Assembly (NCBI GenBank): GCA_031406155.1
Contig: JANOGW010000066.1
Location: 6,564-70,563, forward strand
DNA length: 64,000 bases
From: JACMNW01 sp031406155
GTDB lineage: Bacteria; Pseudomonadota; Alphaproteobacteria; Rhodobacterales; Rhodobacteraceae
Direction: 5' to 3'
The notes beneath the pieces were generated by a model, which had not been told where the DNA came from, did no database searches, and was given only the letters and a program-made list of their open reading frames with translations. Positions 17,855-27,627 of this stretch are shown piece after piece. The position numbers and the translations under genes are program-made. How positions within the stretch are numbered: the stretch's first letter is position 1; each line of letters starts with the position of its first letter.

Positions 17855-18436
17855 TGATCGAAGCCAAGGCTTCACCAGCGAGGGGGCCCGGTATTGGACG
17901 TTGGCCCGCTGCAAACCCGTAACTTTCGTAGCAGTTACGTATGTTTCGTCGCACTATGGCGTTCCGATTGCAACGATATTTGAAGTGAACCCGCCGCGCC
18001 CTGATCTTTGTAAACTGCTGCCGTTTTCGGACGAACCGCACAACCCTGCGCAGCTGATGCCGGCTTAGTGTCCAGCGCCACGGGTGACGTGATGCGTGCC
18101 GTTCCATTCACCGCCGTCGGCAAAAAGATCGAGGTTTTCGTGCGGTTTGGTGCATCAGATAGGCGAGGTTTCCAAACAAAGGTGGAAAATACCCAAGCAC
18201 GATCACCGCCAATCTCCGGTTTCGGGCGATTTTCAAGTTTGCGAACCGGGCCACGTTCAGTCGTCCACGCGGGCGAAAGCTGATCGTGGCCGTCCTCAAT
18301 CCGGTTTGTCATGGCGTGCTCCAGATCTCCATCGGTTTCCTTTCACCGAACAGGAAACCACAACCTGCCTACCCCAAAACCCGGACCTATCGCACCCGCA
18401 ACGCGCGCTATTGGCTTTGACCGGTACCTTGCTAAG
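17855..18436. other. Long spacer; one weak minus-strand candidate
   Basis: No recognised gene. A minus-strand frame at 17935-18312 (125 residues) has GGAG six bases before its ATG, but its composition looks random and I recognise no domain. The spacer probably holds promoter DNA for the kinase gene. I see no FNR-type box here. Confidence 0.35.
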
Positions 18437-20305
18437 CTATTTGAAAACCTGATCAACCTCCCAAACAGTGATCGGATGATATCCCGGCTTTGCTTTGGCA
18501 TAGACGGCCTTAGCGCGTTCCGGATCAATGGCCAGAACCGCTTCATAAAGATCTTTGGTAAAGGCGATGCGGCCTTGTTCCGTCATCAACTGTTCCAATC
18601 GGGTGTCAAGTGCCGGGGCGTAGCCCGCTTTGGCCGCATAGAGCAGCCATTCGTAGGCAAGCTTCAGGTTGCCGGTGGTCGAAAGACCCAAAGCTCTGTC
18701 AAGCTCTGCCAGCTTGGCCGGGTCCATATCCGGTGGCAGGCTTTTGATCAGGCGCACCTGCTGTTGGATCATCCAGCCGCTGGTGTCGACATCGCTGGGT
18801 GCCAGTTCACCGCTGACCAGTTTGGCCAAGGTTTGATCTGCCAAAGCATAGCCATCCGCTTTGGGCACCGGGCCAAACGCTGGGTAACCGGGTTGATGTA
18901 TCCATTCGGTGATCTCGGCCGCAGTGAACGCCTCGGGATGGGCCTTTATCAGGCCGTCTTTGAGGTAAGTCTCGAACACATCAGTCGTGATCGTGCCCCA
19001 AGCGAAATCCTCGAAGTACTGCTTGAGGAACGCGTCAAAATCCGCGCGCCCAACCCGGTCTTCAAGGAATTTGAAGAACAGCATGCCTTTTGTGTAAGGA
19101 ATGTCCGAAAAGACCGCATCGGGATGTTGCCCTCGCAGATCAATGGCCAACAGCTGCGCCTCGGGTGGCAGATCTTTGACTGCGGCCAGACCATCCTCAT
19201 AGTTCACTTCAAGGTCCATATCGGCGCGTTCCTTGCCGTAAAGCGCCTCAATCACCCGGTTCTCGACATAGCTTGTGATGCCCTCGTTCAGCCACAGATC
19301 GCGCCAGGTGCCGTTGGTGACATAGTTGCCCGACCATGAATGCGACAATTCATGCGAGATCAGGTCGACCAACCCCCGGTCGCCGGTAATGACCGTTGGT
19401 GTGATGAACGACAACCGTGCATGCTCCATCCCGCCGAACGGAAAGCTGGGTGGCATGATCAAAAGATCATAGCGGCCCCATTGATAGGGGCCGTAGAGCC
19501 CCTCGACGGCCGCGATCATCTTTTCGGAATCGGCAAATTCCCATGCCGCCTTTTCAAGCATCCCGGCCTCGGCATAGACACCGGCACGGTCGGAAATCGC
19601 CTGGAAATGCAGATCACCGACGGCGATGGCGATCAGGTAGGGCACTACGGTTTGCGGCATCTCGAAATGGTAATTGCCATCGCGTATCGCACTGGGGTCG
19701 TTATCGGCGCTCATCAGCGCCAGCAGGTCTTTCGGCGTGGTGATATCGGCGGCATAGGTCACGCGGATCTTGGGTGTGTCTTGCTGGGGGAACCACGTGC
19801 GCCCGTAGATCGACTGTGACAGCGAATACATGAAGGGGTGTTTTTTGTCGCTGGTCTGCGCGGGATCGGCCCAATTCAACCCATCAGACCCATTGGTCGT
19901 TGCATAGCTGACGCGGACCTTGGTGGCCTCGGCGCCGATGTCGATGGTTAGCGGGGTGCCGAAGGTTTCATCAGCATTCCCCATTTCCCACTTGGCAGGA
20001 GCAAGCCCGGCAGAGCTGACAAGCTCGACTGCCGCGATGTCGAGCGCCTTGGTGTCGAGCACCAGCGTAGTGGCGGCAGGATCGATGCGTTTGAGATCAA
20101 GTTCAACATAGCCTTTCAGCTGTTTGGCGACAAAGTCGGCATCCAGATTGAGGTAGACGTGGGTCATCACCACCTCATCGACATTGGCGAAGCTATGATA
20201 GTCGTGCTGCGGATCAATCGGGCCAAGGTCTTCGGCCAAAACCAGCGCCGGATCGAACGCGAGCAGCAGTGCGGCGGCGGGCAGGATAGATGAGGACTGT
20301 TTCAT
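18437..20305 (-). CDS. M1 family metallopeptidase (LTA4 hydrolase-like)
   Basis: A 622-residue zinc aminopeptidase with a signal peptide (about residues 1-24, ending ALVLA), so it is exported. Zinc site HELSHSW plus the downstream glutamate in WLNEGITSYVE lies near residues 322-346, and GGMEHARLSF is the exopeptidase motif region. The C-terminal 140 residues resemble the helical domain of leukotriene A4 hydrolases. It would trim peptides from the N-terminus in the periplasm. The FNR-type box at 20510 is about 205 bases upstream and may place it in the low-oxygen set. Confidence 0.9.
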   Translation of the reverse strand: MKQSSSILPAAALLLAFDPALVLAEDLGPIDPQHDYHSFANVDEVVMTHVYLNLDADFVAKQLKGYVELDLKRIDPAATTLVLDTKALDIAAVELVSSAGLAPAKWEMGNADETFGTPLTIDIGAEATKVRVSYATTNGSDGLNWADPAQTSDKKHPFMYSLSQSIYGRTWFPQQDTPKIRVTYAADITTPKDLLALMSADNDPSAIRDGNYHFEMPQTVVPYLIAIAVGDLHFQAISDRAGVYAEAGMLEKAAWEFADSEKMIAAVEGLYGPYQWGRYDLLIMPPSFPFGGMEHARLSFITPTVITGDRGLVDLISHELSHSWSGNYVTNGTWRDLWLNEGITSYVENRVIEALYGKERADMDLEVNYEDGLAAVKDLPPEAQLLAIDLRGQHPDAVFSDIPYTKGMLFFKFLEDRVGRADFDAFLKQYFEDFAWGTITTDVFETYLKDGLIKAHPEAFTAAEITEWIHQPGYPAFGPVPKADGYALADQTLAKLVSGELAPSDVDTSGWMIQQQVRLIKSLPPDMDPAKLAELDRALGLSTTGNLKLAYEWLLYAAKAGYAPALDTRLEQLMTEQGRIAFTKDLYEAVLAIDPERAKAVYAKAKPGYHPITVWEVDQVFK

Positions 20306-20509
20306 GGCATCTCCGGGATTGCTGGGTCAGATTGAATTCTGCGTGCGGAAAGCGCGGCAGGCGGGAGCCGGTTCGGCGTCCTCTTCCTGTCAAGGTTGGC
20401 AAACGGCCGCGACGCGCCACCTTAGACCGCGCCGATCAGGTCGCCGATTTTGGCCAGTGCGGCTTCCATTTAATCAAGTCACATAGTCTCACGGTGCGCG
20501 GTGGTCCCA

Positions 20510-20523
20510 ATTGATCGAGATCA
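20510..20523. promoter_or_regulatory. FNR-type box
   Basis: TTGATCGAGATCAG matches TTGAT-N4-ATCAA at 9 of 10 positions. It lies in the 330-base spacer 20306-20638, which holds no gene I can support. The only gene reading away from it is the M1 peptidase. Confidence 0.5.
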
Positions 20524-20638
20524 GTCGCACTCCCGATTGGTCGTCCGCAGGTGTCGCACGATGTTATCGCAGAACCACGTACCGCCGTTCACTCTGTAGC
20601 AGGCCATCCCTATCTGGCCTCGATGACGAAACAAACCG

Positions 20639-21520
20639 TTAGTCACCGACGCCCCAAGATCGCAAATGTGGCAGTCCCAGTCGTCGCGCCAAGGGCCCAA
20701 CGGTAATTGCCAGAAATGCGAGCGCGACAACAGAGACCACCGACAGGACGACAGCGGGCTGCAGATCACCGCTGGCAGTCTGAACCTGCAAAAGGTTGTG
20801 CATCACATTGTTCAGGAAATGGGCGGTCATCGGTGCCCACAGACTGCCGGTGCGCCAAAAAAGGTAGCCAAAGACCAGCCCCGCGATGAAAGCACCCGAA
20901 AGCAACAGTCCTGCCTGCGCGACCGCACCACCGGCAGAGACATCGCCGCTCAGCCAGGCCTTGATGGGCCAGACCAGATGCCAGGCAGAAAACAGAGCAG
21001 CCTGCAGCAGGTTGGCGCGGCGAAACCGCATGCGTTGCAGGAAATGCGGCAGCATGATCCCACGAAACAAGCCCTCTTCCATGAAACCGTTGATCACATT
21101 GCCGGTGATCAGGAGCAACGCAAAGGCCACCCCCCCTGTCATCCCGGTCTTGGGGTCCACTGCCCGCAGGATCAACGATTGGTCCGGCGCGAGCGTCAGG
21201 AGCTGAACGAAGGTGGCGATAAGGAACGCCGCCATTACAAGGCCTGCCCCGATCGCTAGGGATGGACCGAACCTGCGGCTGTGCAGCCCGATAGCCGACA
21301 GGTGCTTACCGACCCACAAAGTGTAGCCGACGACCAATGCGAAACCGAGCGATTTGGACAGAATGATCTCGCCCAGCACTTCATCCAGTCGCAGCACATA
21401 GATGTCGATAATGCGCAGGATCAATGTCACGCCAAACAGAGTTAGTGGTGCCAACACGGGCCAGCGCGCGGGCAGCCCCTGCCGGTATCTGCGCCGTGCG
21501 ATTTCCGCGTCAGTATTCAT
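20639..21520 (-). CDS. CPBP family intramembrane metalloprotease
   Basis: A 293-residue polytopic membrane protein of the CPBP (CaaX protease and bacteriocin-processing) family. Motif 1 is MEEGLFRG, with the glutamate pair and arginine intact; motif 2 is FSAWHLV; the third histidine region is TAHFLNNVMH. ATG 21520 is chosen over the longer frame to 21547. Its stop is close to the FNR box at 20510, and it lies 64 bases downstream of the MgtA-type ATPase, so it may share that transcript. The substrate is unknown. Confidence 0.85.
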   Translation of the reverse strand: MNTDAEIARRRYRQGLPARWPVLAPLTLFGVTLILRIIDIYVLRLDEVLGEIILSKSLGFALVVGYTLWVGKHLSAIGLHSRRFGPSLAIGAGLVMAAFLIATFVQLLTLAPDQSLILRAVDPKTGMTGGVAFALLLITGNVINGFMEEGLFRGIMLPHFLQRMRFRRANLLQAALFSAWHLVWPIKAWLSGDVSAGGAVAQAGLLLSGAFIAGLVFGYLFWRTGSLWAPMTAHFLNNVMHNLLQVQTASGDLQPAVVLSVVSVVALAFLAITVGPLARRLGLPHLRSWGVGD

Positions 21521-21584
21521 TGATTTCAGCTTTCGGGCGGGTGTCAAAATCTGGCGTCAGTCACGCGAACTGTGTGCCGATCCT

Positions 21585-24167
21585 TCAGCCCGGATTGCGT
21601 TTCTTTTTCAGAGTTTTGGTTTCCTGCTTCGGCCGAAAGAACCACAGCTTGGCCGCTTCGGTCACAAGAATGTAGCCTGACACAATACCGAAAACTGCCC
21701 CCATTTCGGTCGATGTCAGCGGCACAAAGCCAAAGACGCGGCTCAGATTTCCCAGAAACGGCACTGTCAAAGTCGCGCAGGCGATGGTCAGCGTCGATAT
21801 CAGCAGCAAGCGGCTTGGGGCGCTTTCAAACACGCCTTTGCGGGTGCGCAGGACCAGCACCACCAAAAGCTCGGTCAGCAGCGAAATGATGAACCATGTG
21901 GTCTGGAACGTCGCCTCGCCCGCCTGAAACACCAAAAACAGCAGCGTAAATGTGATTAGGTCGAACGCCGAGCTTATCAGGCCGAACACCAGCATAAATT
22001 GTCTGATCTCCTTGATATTCCAGCGCTGTGGCGAGGAAATCCGGTCGGGATCGACAGAGTCGCTGGAAATCGCGATGGACGGCAAGTCGGACAGAAAGTT
22101 GTTCAACAGGATCTGCTTGGCCAACAGCGGCAGGAACGGCAGAAATGGGGCAGCAATTGCCATGCTGATCATGTTGCCGAAATTGGCGCTGGTGGTAATA
22201 TTGATGTATTTCAGCGTGTTGACAAAGGTCCGCCTGCCATCCTCCACGCCTGCGCGCAGAATATCCAGATCGTGGCTGAGCAGGATGATATCGGCACTTT
22301 CGCGCGCCACATCCACGGCCCCCTCGACCGAAATGCCGACATCAGCGGCATGCAGCGCGGGGGCGTCGTTGATGCCGTCGCCTAGATAACCCACGGCATG
22401 TCCGGTGCGCTGCAACGCCCGCACGATCCGCTCTTTCTGTTGTGGGTCAATTTCTGCAAACAGGTTGGTTTTGGGGGCCAGATGCCACAACGCCTCGTCA
22501 TTCAGCCGGTTCAGCGCCTCGCCGGTCAGCATTGACGCCGTGTCGATCCCGACAGCCGCCGCAATATGGGCTGTCACATGCCGGTTGTCGCCGCTGATCA
22601 CCTTGACCGTGATGCCAAGCCGGTGAAGGTCGGCCATGATGCGTTTTGCATCGGGTTTTGGCGGGTCTGCAAAGGTCAGAAAGCCGCGAAACGTCAGGCC
22701 CTGTTCGTCGTCATGGTCATATTCCGGCTTGGCCGCAACCTGCCGTGTGGCCACGGCCAGCACCCGCAAACCCGCGCCGCCCTTAGCTTCGAAGATTGCG
22801 GCAAGACCTGCCCGCGCCTTGACGTCCAGCGGCACCTCGGCACCCTCACGGTCCTGCATCGTGCAGATGTCCAGAACATTGACGAAGGCCCCTTTGGTGA
22901 CGATCAGGTGCTGGTCTGGCGTGGTCTCCGGTGCCAGCACGATGGTCAGTCTGCGGCGGATGAAATCGTAAGGAATCTCGTCGATCTTGGCATAACCGGC
23001 GGTGGTCAGCCCGGCCCCCTGCCCTGCGGCGACCAGAGCAGTGTCCAGCGGGTTTGCGATGCCTTTCTGAAACGCTGCATTGAGGTAGCCGAACAAGCGC
23101 ACAGGGTCCGACGGCTGATCGGCGGTATCCAGCGCGCCATCCAGCGTCATGATGCCCGTGGTCAGGGTTCCGGTCTTATCGGTACACAGCACATCCATGC
23201 TGCCCAGATTCTCGATCGCATCCAGGCGGCGCACGATCACGCCGCGCGCGCTCATCTTGCGTGCCCCGGCTGACAGCGTCACCGCGATGATGGCGGGCAA
23301 CAATTCGGGCGAGATGCCGACGGCGAGGGCAACGGCAAACAGCAGGGAATCCGTCACGGGGCGTTCCAGCGCCAGATTTACGATCAGCACAAACAGCACG
23401 ATCACCACCATGACCCGCATCAACAGCGCGCCGAACTGCCGGACACCTCGGGCAAACTCGGTCTCGGGCGGGCGGGCGCGCAATTGGGCGGCAATCGCGC
23501 CGAACTCGGTCTGCTGTCCGGTGTGCACCACAAGAACCCGCGCCGTGCCACTTTGCACCGACGCGCCAAGGAAAACCGCATTGGTCCGGCCCGCGATGGG
23601 CGCATCCGCGTTCACCACACCGGGCCGCTTTTCCACCGGAAAGGACTCGCCCGTCATCGCACTTTGGGCAACCAGAAAATCCTCAGCCGCGATTACCAGA
23701 CCATCGGCGGGGATCAGGTTACCCGCTGACAGCAAAACCACATCTCCCGATACGATCTGATCGACCGGCACCACCTTTTCGACACCGCCGCGCAGCACCC
23801 GGCAGGTCAGCGCAAGCCGCCGTTTCAGCCCCTCGACCGCCGCCGAAGCGCGGTATTCCTGCGTAAAGCTGAGGGCCGCACTGCCCAGAACGATCACGAG
23901 GATGATCGATGCATCGACCCATTGCTGCAAAGCCAGCGAGATGACGGCAGCAAAGATCAGGATCAGGACAAGCGGGCTTTCGAACTGCCGCAGCAGCAGG
24001 CGCAGGCCGTTCGTCTGCTGGTCCTCGCCCACGGTGTTTGGGCCGTGTTTTGCCAGCTTGGCCGCCGCATTCACAGCCGACAGTCCATCCGGCCCGGTTC
24101 CCATGGCTGTCATCAGCGCTGCGGCGTCGTGGCTCCAGTACGCCTTGTCACTTGCAGGCAGGGCCAT
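21585..24167 (-). CDS. mgtA: Magnesium-importing P-type ATPase (MgtA type)
   Basis: An 860-residue P-type ATPase of the IIIB (Mg-importing) class. Order: N-terminal cytoplasmic region, first membrane pair (about 70-105), actuator domain with TGES (about 170), membrane pair with SPELLP, phosphorylation site DKTGTLT (about 330), hinge GDGINDAPAL (about 610), and a C-terminal membrane bundle ending in a basic tail. It imports Mg from the periplasm at the cost of ATP. The FNR-type box at 24252 lies 85 bases upstream of ATG 24167, which suggests induction under oxygen limitation. No MgtC or Mg-sensing leader was recognised. Confidence 0.9.
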   Translation of the reverse strand: MALPASDKAYWSHDAAALMTAMGTGPDGLSAVNAAAKLAKHGPNTVGEDQQTNGLRLLLRQFESPLVLILIFAAVISLALQQWVDASIILVIVLGSAALSFTQEYRASAAVEGLKRRLALTCRVLRGGVEKVVPVDQIVSGDVVLLSAGNLIPADGLVIAAEDFLVAQSAMTGESFPVEKRPGVVNADAPIAGRTNAVFLGASVQSGTARVLVVHTGQQTEFGAIAAQLRARPPETEFARGVRQFGALLMRVMVVIVLFVLIVNLALERPVTDSLLFAVALAVGISPELLPAIIAVTLSAGARKMSARGVIVRRLDAIENLGSMDVLCTDKTGTLTTGIMTLDGALDTADQPSDPVRLFGYLNAAFQKGIANPLDTALVAAGQGAGLTTAGYAKIDEIPYDFIRRRLTIVLAPETTPDQHLIVTKGAFVNVLDICTMQDREGAEVPLDVKARAGLAAIFEAKGGAGLRVLAVATRQVAAKPEYDHDDEQGLTFRGFLTFADPPKPDAKRIMADLHRLGITVKVISGDNRHVTAHIAAAVGIDTASMLTGEALNRLNDEALWHLAPKTNLFAEIDPQQKERIVRALQRTGHAVGYLGDGINDAPALHAADVGISVEGAVDVARESADIILLSHDLDILRAGVEDGRRTFVNTLKYINITTSANFGNMISMAIAAPFLPFLPLLAKQILLNNFLSDLPSIAISSDSVDPDRISSPQRWNIKEIRQFMLVFGLISSAFDLITFTLLFLVFQAGEATFQTTWFIISLLTELLVVLVLRTRKGVFESAPSRLLLISTLTIACATLTVPFLGNLSRVFGFVPLTSTEMGAVFGIVSGYILVTEAAKLWFFRPKQETKTLKKKRNPG

Positions 24168-24251
24168 GCATTTTCCGATCTGAAAGTGACATGCAAGACT
24201 GCCGGTCAGCGAATTCAGAAAACACTCTAGGACAGGCTCCTTGCGAAGTGG

Positions 24252-24265
24252 CTGATCTGTATCAA
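24252..24265. promoter_or_regulatory. FNR-type box before mgtA
   Basis: CTGATCTGTATCAA has the complete TGAT-N4-ATCA core. It is 85 bases from the mgtA start, within the divergent spacer shared with the ABC ATPase gene. Confidence 0.62.
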
Positions 24266-24374
24266 TCCGACATCGCCAGCTTTAACCAAGTCCACGAAAG
24301 CGGCGGCAAGTACGGTGGGCGGAAACCGGCGCTTGCCGTGTGGATGTGAACCTTTTGCGACATTCAGCACCCAG

Positions 24375-24388
24375 ATGATGTGCATCAG
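24375..24388. promoter_or_regulatory. FNR-type box before PstB-like gene
   Basis: ATGATGTGCATCAG contains the perfect palindrome TGATGTGCATCA and the TGAT-N4-ATCA core, 62 bases before ATG 24450. The same 12-mer occurs at 27615. Confidence 0.65.
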
Positions 24389-24449
24389 CCTTTCCGGATC
24401 GATCCGCGCGTTATCTGTCGGCGACAGAAATTTGCAGGACCGCACCAGC

Positions 24450-25280
24450 ATGCAAGAAAAATCCAAAGCTTTGCCCCTCAAAGAGACTGGCCCCGCGCCG
24501 TCGCAAAACGCGCCGCAAACCCCGCCACTCATCGAAGTTCACAACCTCAACGTCTGGTATGAAGATCGCCATGCGCTGATTGATGTGACCTTTGATCTGT
24601 ATCACGACGAAGTCCTCGCCTTTATCGGTCCGTCGGGCTGTGGCAAGACCACGGCGCTGAAATGCCTCAACCGGATGCTGGAGGAGGTGCCTGGTACGCG
24701 CATCACTGGCCGCATCTCCATGGAAGGCATGGACATCTTTCGCGCCGACCTCGATCTGCCGGAGTATCGCCAGCGGTTCGGTTGGGTAGCACAGGGGCCC
24801 AATCCCTTTGCGGACACCATCTACGAGAATGTGGCCTACGGAGCGCGCATCCACCAAATCGCCAAAGACGGTGCGGACATGGATGCGCATGTCGAACGCT
24901 GTCTGCGGCGGGCCTATCTTTGGAACGAGGTCAGCGCCGGGTTGCATGCGCAACAAGGCCCTGATCTGTCTGGCGGCCAGCAACAACGGCTGTGCATCGC
25001 GCGCGCCTTGGGTACCAACCCGGCCGTGTTGCTGATGGATGAGCCGACAGGGTCTATCGACCCGATTGCCGCAAATAAGGTCGAAAAGTTGATCCTCGAT
25101 CTGGGCGACACACATGCAATCGTGCTTGTTACGCATTCGATGATGGAAGCGCGCCGCGTGGCCGACCGGGTCGCCATGTTCTATCTTGGTCGGCTGGTCG
25201 AGATTGGCTTGACCGACCAGATGTTCAGCGACCCTCGGGCTGCGGAAACCCGGAGTTTCATGCGAGGGGCCATCGGTTAA
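24450..25280 (+). CDS. PstB-like phosphate ABC transporter ATPase
   Basis: A 276-residue ABC ATPase of the phosphate (PstB) type. Walker A is GPSGCGKTT, the Q-loop region GWVAQGPNPF has the PstB pattern, signature LSGGQQQR, Walker B LLMDEPTGSID, and H-loop VTHSM. The first 28 residues are an extra polar extension. No pstS, pstC or pstA lies nearby, so it is an orphan ATPase. It either powers a permease encoded elsewhere or has a regulatory role. The FNR-type box upstream and the neighbouring mgtA, pyruvate kinase-like and CHAD genes suggest phosphate or polyphosphate handling under low oxygen (inference). Confidence 0.85.
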   Translation: MQEKSKALPLKETGPAPSQNAPQTPPLIEVHNLNVWYEDRHALIDVTFDLYHDEVLAFIGPSGCGKTTALKCLNRMLEEVPGTRITGRISMEGMDIFRADLDLPEYRQRFGWVAQGPNPFADTIYENVAYGARIHQIAKDGADMDAHVERCLRRAYLWNEVSAGLHAQQGPDLSGGQQQRLCIARALGTNPAVLLMDEPTGSIDPIAANKVEKLILDLGDTHAIVLVTHSMMEARRVADRVAMFYLGRLVEIGLTDQMFSDPRAAETRSFMRGAIG

Positions 25281-26785
25281 GGCATTGGCGGAACTGGCTG
25301 TTTCGCCGCAACTGGCGCAGGCGTGCGCCAGGATTTCAGCGCCCGCAAGATCGGGGTTTTCTTGGACTGGTTTTCCGCCATGGTCCGGAACATGCGGTCA
25401 AGCACGGCCACGGCAGCGGCCTGATTTGGTCCCTTGTTCAGCATCACACATTCGGCCTGAGTCGCATTGGCCGCATCTGTCATCTCGCTGCGGGTCGGCA
25501 GCCCGTCCTGCACCAACCCTTCCAGCACTTGGGTCGCCCAGATCACCGGGATCTGAGCGGCTTCACACAGCCATAGAATCTCTTGCTGAATCTCGGCCAC
25601 GCGTTCGAACCCGATTTCGACCGCCAGATCGCCGCGTGCAATCATGACGGCCATCGGCTGATGGCTGGCCCCCTTGATGATGATTTCGGGCAGATTGCGA
25701 ACCGCCATCGGCGTTTCGATCTTGGCCATCAGACCCAGTTTCTGCCAATCGGGTCGCCGTGCAGCAAGCTCCGCCTGAAAGGCTGCAACCTGACGTGCGT
25801 TCTGCACAAACGACATGCCGACCAGATCGGCATTCAACGCCACGAAATCCAGATCGCGGAGGTCCTTTTCGGTCAGCGGATCAAGCTGCAGATCGACGCC
25901 GGGAAAGTTCAGCCCTCTCTCCGGGGTCAGTTTCACACCTTTCAGCCTGCCCGCCGTCATCTGCACCACAAATCCATCATCGGTGCGGGCCATGATCTTG
26001 CCGCTCAGCTTGCCATCATCCAGTGACACCAGATCATCGATCTTCAGCCGGTCCAGCACACCTGCAGGCGCGCAGGTTGCTTGAAACGGATACGGACTTT
26101 GCGGGGCAAAGGTGTGGCATAGCAAAAGGTGATCTCCGACGTTCAGGCGATTGTTCTTTTGGGGCGTGTTGACCGCAAGCGTACGAACCTTGGGGCCGGC
26201 GATGTCCATCAGAATGCGCATTGGCCGCACATTGGCAGCGGCCCGGATGTTTGCAATCATCCGCTGCCACACGGCAGGATCACCATGGCCGCAGTTGATC
26301 CGCATCACATCGGCGCCGGTCGCGGCAAGGTGTGCGACATAGGCCGGGTCATCAGCGGCCTCGGTCCCCAGCGTGACCATGATCCTCCCCGCGCGCCCGG
26401 CGCTTGGTGGACCAAACAGATCATCGGTGTTCAGCCGCAGCCGCTCTGCCCCCCGCAGAAATTGACGTTCCGACGGCGCGCGCGCCTTGGGTTGCCCGCA
26501 TATGCACGAAAGCGCCCAGATGACCGCATCCAGTGTTGCCAGTACATGCCCTTCGGCCCGCCCAAGGGTGGACAGCCCCAGAACCATCAACTGCCTCTGC
26601 ATTGCGCGCAGGTCGGTCTGCCGCAGCGTGAGGTAGTGTTGCAGGTTCAAGGCACTTGCGGCAAAAACCGGTCGTTTTATCGTATCGCTGAACCCTGCGT
26701 AGTCTGCCCGTGACGCAACCACTGCCGCGCGCAGTGCTTTAACCTGCGCCCGTAAAGCTTCTACCTGTTTGCTGTGAGCTCCCAC
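25277..26785 (-). CDS. Pyruvate kinase-like protein, variant architecture
   Basis: A 502-residue protein. Residues 1-130 are an unrelated, largely helical extension. From about 131 the pyruvate kinase barrel begins (MVTLGTEAADDP, then MRINCGHGD). MDIAGPKVRT, MAKIETPMAV (the catalytic lysine) and ARGDLAVEIGFE (metal and phosphate site) are present. The usual MLSGET motif is changed to MLNKGPN, and the allosteric C-terminal domain of about 130 residues is missing. It may therefore be a low-oxygen isoform or a non-canonical phosphotransferase. GTG 26785 has AAGGAAGG upstream. It is convergent with the PstB-like gene, overlapping it by four bases. Confidence 0.82.
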   Translation of the reverse strand: MGAHSKQVEALRAQVKALRAAVVASRADYAGFSDTIKRPVFAASALNLQHYLTLRQTDLRAMQRQLMVLGLSTLGRAEGHVLATLDAVIWALSCICGQPKARAPSERQFLRGAERLRLNTDDLFGPPSAGRAGRIMVTLGTEAADDPAYVAHLAATGADVMRINCGHGDPAVWQRMIANIRAAANVRPMRILMDIAGPKVRTLAVNTPQKNNRLNVGDHLLLCHTFAPQSPYPFQATCAPAGVLDRLKIDDLVSLDDGKLSGKIMARTDDGFVVQMTAGRLKGVKLTPERGLNFPGVDLQLDPLTEKDLRDLDFVALNADLVGMSFVQNARQVAAFQAELAARRPDWQKLGLMAKIETPMAVRNLPEIIIKGASHQPMAVMIARGDLAVEIGFERVAEIQQEILWLCEAAQIPVIWATQVLEGLVQDGLPTRSEMTDAANATQAECVMLNKGPNQAAAVAVLDRMFRTMAENQSKKTPILRALKSWRTPAPVAAKQPVPPMP

Positions 26786-26921
26786 GTCAGACCCTTCCTT
26801 CGGTCGCTATGGTATTGGTCCCGGCCATCCGGCTGCGCACCATCACGCCAAGCCTGTTTGTCCTGCACAATTTAAGTTTGGGTTGGTTTGGTTTGGGCAC
26901 GCCCGAAAACGGCACCGCTTT

Positions 26922-27296
26922 TCAATTGTTGCGCTTGGGCTGACGAATCATCACGCGCAGCAAGGCCATTATCATCGCCAAGGGTGCTGTCGGCGCGCTG
27001 CCGATGCCGATCATTTCGTAATCATCCCGCAGGCCCGATTTGCGCAATGTGCAGGACCAGTGACCCGCTGTCGGATGAGCCGTCCCTTGCAAGGCAATGA
27101 CCCAATTTGGAAAGGTTTCCACCGTCAACCGCAGGACCTTGTCCAGTGAAATAGCCAAAGCTGGATCAAATGTCGGGCTTTTGCCGTCTTTCGGCCATGC
27201 GCTTGCAAGCCATTCCGCGGCCATTGCGGCAAGGTCGGCCGGGGCAGCAGCCGCCAGACGAAGTTCCAAAGCGGTCAGGTGATCATCGGTCATCAT
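26922..27296 (-). CDS. Hypothetical protein
   Basis: A 124-residue soluble protein with no family I recognise. It is alanine-rich near the N-terminus (LELRLAAAAPADLAAMAAEW) and has a conserved-looking centre (ETFPNWVIALQGTAHPTAGHW) and a basic tail. The start at ATG 27296 overlaps the stop of another small frame upstream (27293). It lies downstream of the FNR-type box at 27614 and may belong to a short low-oxygen operon. Confidence 0.55.
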   Translation of the reverse strand: MMTDDHLTALELRLAAAAPADLAAMAAEWLASAWPKDGKSPTFDPALAISLDKVLRLTVETFPNWVIALQGTAHPTAGHWSCTLRKSGLRDDYEMIGIGSAPTAPLAMIMALLRVMIRQPKRNN

Positions 27297-27589
27297 GTGT
27301 CCTTTGCTGCAATCGTCCGCAATGTCGCGCAGCACTTTTCGGCACGCGGGTTGCTCGGAGGGGCGTTGCAAAGGTCATGGACCAAACGCCGCCCAAGCGG
27401 GTTGCCGCAGGTTAGGATGGTGGCGATCTGGCCAAAAAGATCAACCCCGATCATCGCGACCGGCATGCGGCCCAGTCGGGTCTGTCGGTCCGGCAGCCAC
27501 AGGATCTTGACAGGCAACCTTTGCGCGGTCGTGCCAATTGATGCGGCGATGGCGACAAGGTTGCCGACGGCGCGGCACAGTCTTGTCAA
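27293..27589 (-). CDS. Hypothetical small protein, start uncertain
   Basis: A frame of about 98 residues (LPVKILWLPDRQTRLG, then VAMIGVDLFGQIATIL) that ends in ATGA overlap with the next gene. The ATG that opens the longer frame (27679) is upstream of the FNR box and unlikely to be used. A TTG at 27589 would place the gene just below the box, but no good ribosome binding site is seen. I recognise no family. It could be spurious. Confidence 0.4.
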   Translation of the reverse strand: MTRLCRAVGNLVAIAASIGTTAQRLPVKILWLPDRQTRLGRMPVAMIGVDLFGQIATILTCGNPLGRRLVHDLCNAPPSNPRAEKCCATLRTIAAKDT

Positions 27590-27613
27590 TTGGATGTGGG
27601 ATATGCTGCCACG

Positions 27614-27627
27614 ATGATGTGCATCAA
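27614..27627. promoter_or_regulatory. FNR-type box before CYTH-CHAD gene
   Basis: ATGATGTGCATCAA matches TTGAT-N4-ATCAA at 9 of 10 positions and contains the palindrome TGATGTGCATCA. It lies between the divergent hypothetical genes and the CHAD gene, 114 bases before its TTG start. Confidence 0.65.

Noticed and set aside
17935..18312. 125-codon minus-strand frame with a fair ribosome binding site
   Set aside because: Composition looks random, no motif is recognisable, and other frames overlap it; kept only as a note in the spacer.
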